DNA of 11,856 nucleotides from Candidatus Opitulatrix cubana (GTDB taxonomy: Bacteria > Actinomycetota > Actinomycetes > Actinomycetales > Bifidobacteriaceae). The DNA lies in the NCBI GenBank assembly GCA_031283665.1, contig JAITBJ010000078.1:1-11856 (forward strand), written 5' to 3'. Positions 6,108-11,856 of the stretch are shown in pieces; positions within the stretch are counted from its first letter, which is position 1, and each line of letters starts with the position of its first letter. Made by a program: the position numbers and the translations under genes. Under the pieces are notes generated by a model. The model did no database searches, had not been told where the DNA came from, and was given only the letters and a program-made list of their open reading frames with translations.

Positions 6108-8582
6108 TTATATCTTTATTCCAGTATTGCAATTTGCAGCAGATCCATAGCCGCAGCTGCGTACATGCCTAGGACTTGACCCAAAACCTGTAATAGCAGT
6201 CAATTTAACCCAATAATATGTTCCACTTTTTAAATTATTAAACCAAGCATATTCTGCCCCTGCACTAACATATTGCACAAGCGTAGACTTTTTCAGTCTT
6301 TCTAATTCCACTTTATATTGTATAATAGGCCATCCACCATCAGTCTCTGGATGAGCTATAGTCACTCTTATAGTTTTACTACCAGTTTTATCAGCCCATA
6401 CAGCGCCAAGAGTGCCTGCTTTTTGGCTAGAATCAGCTATTGTGGAGCCTGTAAAAGTTGATTGCTGGCCTCCATCACACACAGATGACGCATTCAAATA
6501 GCATACTGCACCTATAAAAACTCCTGTTACTTGAGGAGTTACGCCCACTTCAATAAGTTTTGTCTCCCCTTTTCCTATATTCAGATTTTCAATAATTTGC
6601 GTATTTCCTCTATTGTCCCAGTATTTCAAAGATTTAGTATATGATTGAGACCCTTTATTAGTTATATATATTTGTGAAAAACCTGTTTGTCCTTGAATAA
6701 ACTTATTATCAGGGCGAGATGTTTTTTGCTGAACAGTCATATATAAATCCCAATTTGCAGCAGTAATGCCATTTCTCAATTTCCATATAGCATTTTTAGC
6801 ATCTTCATTTTTAAAGTTTTCTACTTGCCCGTGCCTTACTTTCCTTGGTGCAGTAAGCTTTACAGGCCTTGTGTCAGCAGTAAACCGCTCTGATCCTGAA
6901 ATAATATATTGCACATCGCCATTGTAAGCACCGCCCTCAGGCCAAAAATTATCAGGATACGAAAAAAACTTATCTCTATAATAAATTGTGTTAGTGCCCT
7001 CAAGCATTTTATATATATCAGAGCCATTATTTTTATGAGTACCATATTTATTAGAATCTGATATATTATTATTTACTCTATAATAGGGTCCATTCAAATT
7101 ACTAGAAGAAAACATTTCATTAGGACAATGTCCATTAGGTTTATCTGTGAGATAGTAGGTTAATCCATATTTTCTAATTTGACCATCTATTTTCCCTCTA
7201 TAGTTTTTACTTATATCACAACTGCTTGAATTTGATACAGTGGCGCCTGGGATATTAATTTTTTGAGCATCTGCACAATTTACTGTGGCAGGATTTAATT
7301 TTTCATTATCATTATTAGGAGTAAATGTGCATGATGTGATTATTTGCTCCATATATGTATCTGCATTACCGGCAGAAATAACCACATTCACATTAGAGCC
7401 CTCTACATAGGGTGAGGGCGCCCACGAGTTTATAGTGCCGTCGCTTTTTCTATATACAGAACTTGGCACATTTATATTATTAATTTGCTGAGGATCTGAA
7501 AAAGTTCTTAAATCTTTAGAATAAGCCAACCAAAAACCAGTCTTATTCTTAATTTCATTATATGTGCCAAAAATCCAAAAATACCCATTATAATAAGTGA
7601 TAGTAGGATCTCTTAGATTTGCTGTAGGATTTGCCGTTAGCGAATTAGCATCTGCTAAACTGTTTTGGGAATTATTAGATTTTTGCAAAATGCTTTTTAG
7701 CATCTGCTCCTGTGAGGGAGTAAAAATTTTATACCCTGATGCAGAATCTGATTGTAGTGCCTGCCCATTTTCTGCGCTAACAGATGGCGGATCGGTAAAG
7801 TTTACGCCATCTACTGAAGTATATAAATAAACATTATAAGGATTAGATTCATTTTGGAAAAACGCTCCTAATAAAATATCAGGCTCGCTTGCTTGGAAGT
7901 TTATATTATTTAAAATGTTTTGAGCAGTTCGGTGAATAAAAGTTGACATCTGTATACGGGTGGTAACTGCAAACGGACTAAATACTCCTGGTGATGTCCC
8001 TCCAGTCACGCCTTTATCTTTTAGATAGCATATTGCTTTTTTTGTTAGACTTGGCAATTTATACACATCACTAAATCCGCAGTTTTCCGTATCATAAGAC
8101 TGACCAGATAAGCGAAACAAAAAAATTGCCATCTGATTTCTAGTCACGCCTGTGTCAGGGCTGTATTTGCCTGGACTCACGCCTGATGTCATTCCATTTT
8201 GGATAAGCCATAAAATTTCTCTATAGCCTACCGTGTTAGGATTTATATCGTGAAACGGGTTAGCTCCAGGTGTGAAATCAGGTCTTCCTGCTACACTATA
8301 AAGATAAATAGCCATCTGCCCTCTGCTTACTCTATTAGATGGTTTATAAGTGGATGCTGTATACCCGTTTGCAATCCCATACTGATAAACCCAAACTATA
8401 TCATCTCTCATAACAGGTGTTAAGGGCACATCTAAAAATCTAAAATCGTCTCTTACTTTATACAAAGTATTATAATTTACAGAATTAGCACGAACTGCAC
8501 AACTTGGTATAGCTTCTATAATTCCTACAAATGAGCAACAAACAGAAAGGATGAAAGCAAATAAAATCCTATGCCTAGACAT
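6108..8582 (-). CDS. Secreted SLH-repeat protein with GH43-like beta-propeller and Fn3 domain
   Basis: The 824-residue protein starts with a basic, hydrophobic signal peptide (about 1-32, possible cleavage after AVRA). Three SLH repeats follow, at about 48-100, 110-160 and 170-220. Each has an F-x-D start and an (S/T)R-x-Q-M core (VSRGQMA, VTRNQMA, TTRIQMS), so they probably bind the cell wall. Residues 235-600 resemble a GH43-type five-bladed propeller: DGVNF at 258-262, LRDPTITYYNGYFWIFGT at 323-340, SWAPSPYV at 386-393, KIDGQI at 464-469, MLEGTNTIYYRDKFF at 526-540 and RHGQV at 583-587. D325, D466 and E528 match the usual base, modulator and acid. A beta-rich linker (about 630-715) and an Fn3 domain (about 722-805, with GGWPIIQYKVEL) end the protein. 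Ten cysteines fall in five close pairs beyond the signal region. Probable surface glycosidase; substrate unknown. It starts 8 bases after secF, with no Shine-Dalgarno. Confidence 0.85.
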   Translation of the reverse strand: MSRHRILFAFILSVCCSFVGIIEAIPSCAVRANSVNYNTLYKVRDDFRFLDVPLTPVMRDDIVWVYQYGIANGYTASTYKPSNRVSRGQMAIYLYSVAGRPDFTPGANPFHDINPNTVGYREILWLIQNGMTSGVSPGKYSPDTGVTRNQMAIFLFRLSGQSYDTENCGFSDVYKLPSLTKKAICYLKDKGVTGGTSPGVFSPFAVTTRIQMSTFIHRTAQNILNNINFQASEPDILLGAFFQNESNPYNVYLYTSVDGVNFTDPPSVSAENGQALQSDSASGYKIFTPSQEQMLKSILQKSNNSQNSLADANSLTANPTANLRDPTITYYNGYFWIFGTYNEIKNKTGFWLAYSKDLRTFSDPQQINNINVPSSVYRKSDGTINSWAPSPYVEGSNVNVVISAGNADTYMEQIITSCTFTPNNDNEKLNPATVNCADAQKINIPGATVSNSSSCDISKNYRGKIDGQIRKYGLTYYLTDKPNGHCPNEMFSSSNLNGPYYRVNNNISDSNKYGTHKNNGSDIYKMLEGTNTIYYRDKFFSYPDNFWPEGGAYNGDVQYIISGSERFTADTRPVKLTAPRKVRHGQVENFKNEDAKNAIWKLRNGITAANWDLYMTVQQKTSRPDNKFIQGQTGFSQIYITNKGSQSYTKSLKYWDNRGNTQIIENLNIGKGETKLIEVGVTPQVTGVFIGAVCYLNASSVCDGGQQSTFTGSTIADSSQKAGTLGAVWADKTGSKTIRVTIAHPETDGGWPIIQYKVELERLKKSTLVQYVSAGAEYAWFNNLKSGTYYWVKLTAITGFGSSPRHVRSCGYGSAANCNTGIKI

Positions 8583-8590
8583 ATTGGAAA

Positions 8591-9760
8591 TTATTTACGT
8601 TTGCGCTTATTTTTAGCACGAGGCTGAGCTTTATTATCTAAACGATGACCCGGAAGAAGTTGAGCTGATATATCTCGCGTTTCGGACTGCTTTTTAGCTT
8701 CATCTTCACCTACTATATCTGCTAATTTTGAATATGCAGCATCTAACTGCTTTTTATGCTCTTTATCTTTTTTAGATGTGGTTTGCAAAGTCACTAACAT
8801 AGGAGTTGCCAAGAAAATAGACGAATATGCTCCTGCTGTCATACCTATAAATAACGCTAAGGAAATATCTTGAAGTGTGCCTGCGCCCACCATTGCTGTG
8901 CCTATAAATAAAACAGCTGAAACTGGTAAAAGCGCTACTACAGTAGTGTTAATAGATCTTACAAAAGTCTGATTTACCGCTAAATTAGCTTGTGCTGCAA
9001 AACTAGTTCTTGTCTGTTTATAAACATCTGCTGTGTTTTCTCTAACCTTATCAAACACTACCACTGTGTCATACATAGAATAACCTAAAATAGTCAAAAA
9101 TCCTATCATAGAAGCTGGTGTAATTTCCCAGCCAACTGCTGCATAAATTCCCACAGTAATAATCAAATCATGGAAAAGTGCTAACACGCCTGAAAGCGCC
9201 ATTCTCCAATTTCTAAAATACAAAGTCATAAATGCCATACAGCATAACATAAACACAATTAAAGCCACTATACCCTTTTGAGACACATCTTTGCCCCATG
9301 TAGGACCAATTGTAGTGCTAGAAACCTTATCTCTATTTTCTTTCAAGCAGTTTTCTTTCGCTTTATCTTTATCAGTATCTTTTTTATCATCGCATGTTCC
9401 AAAATAAGCATCTGCTAAAGCGTTTCTAACTTTTATTTGAGTGGCTTCATCAAGAGTGTCGGTTTGTATTCTCAACGATGATGAACCTAAATTAGAAACT
9501 CTTGGCACATCATTAGGCAAAACTTTTTGGACTATTTCAGTGGCATGAGACTGTGATGTGTTAGTAATTTCATTTACTTGAAACTCTGATCCGCCTCTAA
9601 ACTCAATTCCTAAATTAAAGCCTCTTACTACCATCAGACCTATGCAGATTATAATCGCAAATACAGAAATCGCATAAAACATTTTTCTTTTTTGAACTAT
9701 TTTATAACTCTTTTGACCTGTATAAAGGTTATTGCCCCATTCATCTAAAAAGCTAGCCAT
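8591..9760 (-). CDS. secF: Protein translocase subunit SecF
   Basis: SecF is an inner-membrane RND-family partner of SecD that uses the proton motive force to complete protein export and release. The 389 aa show the N-terminal membrane segment (about 27-46), the GIEFRGGSEF motif at 51-60, an extracytoplasmic domain to about 160, then five membrane segments to about 325. The family signature ITPASMIGFLTILGYSMYDT at 213-232, followed by VVVFDKVREN at 233-242, is intact. An Asp/Lys-rich loop bounded by Cys123 and Cys138 interrupts the extracytoplasmic domain. The cytoplasmic tail is long and ends very basic (RAKNKRKRK). The ATG shares its A with the secD stop (TAATG), so the two are probably translationally coupled. 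Confidence 0.97.
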   Translation of the reverse strand: MASFLDEWGNNLYTGQKSYKIVQKRKMFYAISVFAIIICIGLMVVRGFNLGIEFRGGSEFQVNEITNTSQSHATEIVQKVLPNDVPRVSNLGSSSLRIQTDTLDEATQIKVRNALADAYFGTCDDKKDTDKDKAKENCLKENRDKVSSTTIGPTWGKDVSQKGIVALIVFMLCCMAFMTLYFRNWRMALSGVLALFHDLIITVGIYAAVGWEITPASMIGFLTILGYSMYDTVVVFDKVRENTADVYKQTRTSFAAQANLAVNQTFVRSINTTVVALLPVSAVLFIGTAMVGAGTLQDISLALFIGMTAGAYSSIFLATPMLVTLQTTSKKDKEHKKQLDAAYSKLADIVGEDEAKKQSETRDISAQLLPGHRLDNKAQPRAKNKRKRK

Positions 9761-11619
9761 TATTTACCGTCCTTTAAACTAATACCAGCTTTTTGCTCTG
9801 CAAGAGTTTTTTTGTCTTTAGATTTCACTTCGCGAATCCAAGCGCTGCTTTGGGAGACTCCTAATCTTTCAGGAGACAAGCCTGAAGCTAAATGCCCCTC
9901 TCTAAAGAATTGCAATCTAGATAAAAGCAAAACTATAGGATGGGTAAATAGCGCCACTACCACTAAATCTATAAGCGTAGTCAATCCTAAAGTAAATGCG
10001 AATCCTCTAACATTTCCAACTGCTAAAAGATAAAGTATCACAGCTGCTAAAAAGTTTACAGCATCTGATGCTAAAATTGTTCTAATAGCTCTCTTCCATC
10101 CGCGGGAAACTGCAAGAGACAAATTCCTTCCATCTCTCAATTCATCCCTAATTCTTTCAAAATAAACAATAAACGAGTCGGCAGTCACGCCTATTGCTAC
10201 AATAAGCCCAATTATTGACGCCAAAGAAAGTGTGAAACCTTGTATCCATGAAAGAAGCAAAATTGTGCCATAAACTAGCACTGCTGATGCTCCAAGTGAC
10301 CCCACTGCCACAAGCCCTAATACATGATACTGGAAAAGGCAATATAGCACCACTAATATAAGACCAATTAAACCTGCTAAAAGTCCTTTTTGAAGCTGCT
10401 CAGAACCTAGTGTTGCAGAAATCTGCTCTTTAGAGCTTACATCAAAGTTCATAGGTAAAGCACCAAATGATAGCTGATTAGCTAATGTGTTAGCTTGCGC
10501 CTGCTTAAACGGATTTCCAGTGCCGCCGCTTATTTCTACAGGCTGACCCATTGTGAAAGCTACAGATGGTTTCACACTAGGGGCTGATATAACTAATGAA
10601 TCAAGTGTGATAGCAAACTCATTTCTTGGTGGATCAAGCTCTTTAATTCTATTAGTGGTGTCAATAAATGATTGATTGCCTGCACTCTTGAAAGAAAGCG
10701 AGACTACCCATTCATTAGTATATGTGCCGTTTTGACCAGCCTTTAATCCAGAGCTAGCACCAGATATTTGATCACCCTCTACAGCCACAGGTCCTAAAAT
10801 ATATTTAGCGCCGCCATCTTTTGCGCAGACCACAATTGTTTTTTTAGGATCATCACCGCCGCCGCCTTTAGTGTTTTCAGGCTTTGTGCAGTCTAACGCC
10901 TTAAACTCTTTATCTATTTCAGGAGTTATCAAGCTCAAAGAGCTGTCAGTGTCTTTAGCCTTATCATCCTTTTTAGCATCATCTGATACAATAGGCTTTT
11001 TCTCTTCTTCCTCTTGCTTCTTTTTAGCCTCTTCTTCCTCTTTTGCAGAGTCTTTAGAGTCTTCAGCGTTTACCACTTTTGCTTTATCACCAGAACGCAA
11101 AACTGCATCATTTATCTCTAATTTATTTTTATCATCACTTTTATATGCCACATCATTATCTGATTGAGTTTTAAGCTGTTTATAGTATTCGTCTAAAGCA
11201 GATTGAGTAACTTCTGTTTGCGGTGAATATAAAATCACAGGTCTAAATCTCATTTGTGCAGCATGCGATATCAAATCTATAGTTTCATCTGATGGCGCTG
11301 CTCCTGGTATGCCTACTACTATATTACTAGATCCTTGTTTTGTGATTTCTGATTCTGACACGCCTGATGCATCTATTCTTTGTCTTATAACCTCAACAGC
11401 CTGATCTAAAGCATTGTCGTCAATTTGCTGCCCGTCTTGCAATTTAGGAGTTAAAACTATTTCAGTTCCGCCTGCTAAATCCAAAGCTAATTTAGGTGTA
11501 AACTGTGCTAAACCTTGTATAGCGCCAATAGCTACAGAACCAAATAAAATAATGATTATAACAAATAAAAAAATAAGTGTCCTTAAAGGGTGACTCTTCT
11601 TTACTTGATTTTTGACCAT
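9760..11619 (-). CDS. secD: Protein translocase subunit SecD
   Basis: SecD pairs with SecF and YajC around SecYEG and pulls exported proteins outward. Of 619 aa, residues 13-35 form the first membrane segment, followed by LDLAGGTEIVL at 46-56, the usual start of the large extracytoplasmic domain. IRQRIDASGVSE at 78-89 and LGPVAVEGDQISGA at 275-288 are also typical. Five membrane segments lie between about 412 and 567, with GVTADSFIVYFERIRDELRD at 477-496; Asp481 sits in the conserved proton-path motif. Residues about 184-225 are a highly charged insert of Lys, Glu and Asp. Cys244 and Cys265 could form a disulfide, as in actinobacterial relatives from memory. The gene lies 12 bases after yajC without a clear Shine-Dalgarno. 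Confidence 0.97.
   Translation of the reverse strand: MVKNQVKKSHPLRTLIFLFVIIIILFGSVAIGAIQGLAQFTPKLALDLAGGTEIVLTPKLQDGQQIDDNALDQAVEVIRQRIDASGVSESEITKQGSSNIVVGIPGAAPSDETIDLISHAAQMRFRPVILYSPQTEVTQSALDEYYKQLKTQSDNDVAYKSDDKNKLEINDAVLRSGDKAKVVNAEDSKDSAKEEEEAKKKQEEEEKKPIVSDDAKKDDKAKDTDSSLSLITPEIDKEFKALDCTKPENTKGGGGDDPKKTIVVCAKDGGAKYILGPVAVEGDQISGASSGLKAGQNGTYTNEWVVSLSFKSAGNQSFIDTTNRIKELDPPRNEFAITLDSLVISAPSVKPSVAFTMGQPVEISGGTGNPFKQAQANTLANQLSFGALPMNFDVSSKEQISATLGSEQLQKGLLAGLIGLILVVLYCLFQYHVLGLVAVGSLGASAVLVYGTILLLSWIQGFTLSLASIIGLIVAIGVTADSFIVYFERIRDELRDGRNLSLAVSRGWKRAIRTILASDAVNFLAAVILYLLAVGNVRGFAFTLGLTTLIDLVVVALFTHPIVLLLSRLQFFREGHLASGLSPERLGVSQSSAWIREVKSKDKKTLAEQKAGISLKDGK
10954..11064 (-). other. 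Charged low-complexity insert encoded within secD
   Basis: SecD residues 186-222 consist almost only of Glu, Asp, Lys, Ala and Ser, with runs such as EEEEAKKKQEEEEKK (194-208). It falls in the extracytoplasmic domain, before the TPEIDKEFKALDC segment that resumes recognisable SecD sequence. It is probably a flexible or helical charged linker. The reading frame is unbroken and the domains on both sides are normal. Confidence 0.75.
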
Positions 11620-11631
11620 TTACACTTTATT

Positions 11632-11856
11632 TTATTTTTTAGATGTAGACTTTTTTGCAGTTGATTTCTTTACTGCTGGCTTTTTAGCAGTCGCTTTTTT
11701 AGCAGCAATTTTTTTTGTAGAGCCGGATCCAGAAAACAATTTTTCAGTCTCTTTATCTAAAGTAGCTTCTGTAGCAATAGCGCGCTTTAGCCATACAGAT
11801 TGTGTGCCATTATATTCCAAAACTATTTCATTTTCGGATGAACTTACCACTTTGCC
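11632..11856 (-). CDS. yajC: Preprotein translocase subunit YajC, 5' part outside the window
   Basis: YajC is a small single-span membrane protein bound to SecDF. Only the C-terminal 75 codons are present; the N-terminal membrane helix lies beyond the right edge. The frame is open to the edge (it reads GKVVSSSENEIVLEY...), so the GTG at 11850 is an internal valine and not a start. The segment ENEIVLEYNG...VWLKRAIATEA matches the end of the YajC fold, which in relatives reads like V-x-LEIAPG followed by RAAI. After it comes an acidic link (LDKETEKLF), a GSGS spacer and a lysine-rich tail of six KK doublets at exact 5-residue spacing. Position directly before secD confirms the identity. The yajC-secD-secF order is conserved. 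Confidence 0.85.
   Translation of the reverse strand, partial: GKVVSSSENEIVLEYNGTQSVWLKRAIATEATLDKETEKLFSGSGSTKKIAAKKATAKKPAVKKSTAKKSTSKK
11635..11718 (-). repeat. Six-fold pentapeptide KKxxx tail of YajC
   Basis: The last 28 residues of YajC read T, then KKIAA, KKATA, KKPAV, KKSTA, KKSTS and a final KK. Lysine pairs recur every 5 residues, giving a degenerate 15-base DNA repeat. The pattern resembles the Lys/Ala tails of histone H1-like bacterial proteins. It would lie on the cytoplasmic side of the membrane if YajC has its normal topology. Confidence 0.8.

Noticed and set aside
7597..7830. Plus-strand open frame of 77 codons opposite the SLH protein gene
   Set aside because: It lies fully within a well-supported gene and shows no recognisable domain or ribosome site. 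The same applies to the opposite-strand frames within recG, rel, apt and secD.
8519..8582. Lipoprotein signal in the SLH protein, as the mycobacterial gene in this slot encodes a lipoprotein
   Set aside because: The cysteines at 15 and 16 follow LSV, which lacks the small residue expected before a lipobox cysteine; a Sec type I signal fits better.
10871..11167. A serine/phenylalanine-rich 98-codon open frame on the plus strand
   Set aside because: It is the antisense of the Lys/Glu-rich secD insert, whose codons create long stop-free stretches on the opposite strand.
11632..11850. A separate 72-residue lysine-rich protein starting at GTG 11850
   Set aside because: The frame continues to the window edge with YajC-like sequence before the GTG, and the location before secD fits the C-terminal part of YajC.
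1..11856. Mobile elements, CRISPR arrays, tRNA or rRNA genes, phage or defence genes
   Set aside because: Coding sequence fills almost the whole window and every gene fits a housekeeping family or the SLH enzyme; no transposase, direct-repeat array or attachment site was seen.

Overview
The window is gene-dense, AT-rich bacterial DNA with no gene-free stretch over about 80 bases. The proteins look actinobacterial. The minus-strand order yajC, secD, secF, [secreted protein], apt, rel is the classic actinobacterial arrangement; Mycobacterium tuberculosis has the same order, with a lipoprotein gene between secF and apt. IspG, RecG, SecD and Rel also read like actinobacterial sequences. Most actinobacteria are GC-rich, so the low GC suggests an unusual lineage, such as a host-associated or symbiotic member with a reduced genome. 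Low-GC Bifidobacteriaceae relatives or termite-flagellate symbionts of the Candidatus Ancillula type are possible, but the organism cannot be fixed from this sequence alone.

Layout, left to right. The left edge holds most of ispG (minus; its 3' end lies outside), with a strong extended -10 box placed so that the mRNA is probably leaderless. recG is divergent on the plus strand after 41 bases and is the only plus-strand gene. It runs convergently into rel with a 19-base gap and no visible terminator. From the right edge leftwards lies the minus-strand cluster: the 3' part of yajC, then secD, secF (1-base overlap with secD), a large secreted protein with three SLH repeats, a GH43-like five-bladed propeller and a fibronectin type III domain, then apt and the bifunctional (p)ppGpp synthetase/hydrolase rel. 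Possible internal promoters lie before apt and rel.

How the genes work together. YajC, SecD and SecF are the auxiliary part of the Sec translocon and drive late export steps. The SLH protein has a signal peptide and would be a client of that machinery, displayed on the cell wall as a probable glycan-cleaving enzyme. Apt salvages adenine to AMP, and Rel makes and removes (p)ppGpp. IspG (isoprenoid precursors) and RecG (fork and recombination repair) are housekeeping genes.

The most unusual points are the SLH/GH43-like/Fn3 protein within the conserved secDF-apt-rel cluster, a six-fold pentapeptide KKxxx tail on YajC, charged inserts in SecD and SecF, and the near absence of Shine-Dalgarno sequences. 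I see no mobile element, CRISPR array, tRNA, rRNA or clear phage gene, and no clearly undescribed multi-gene system.
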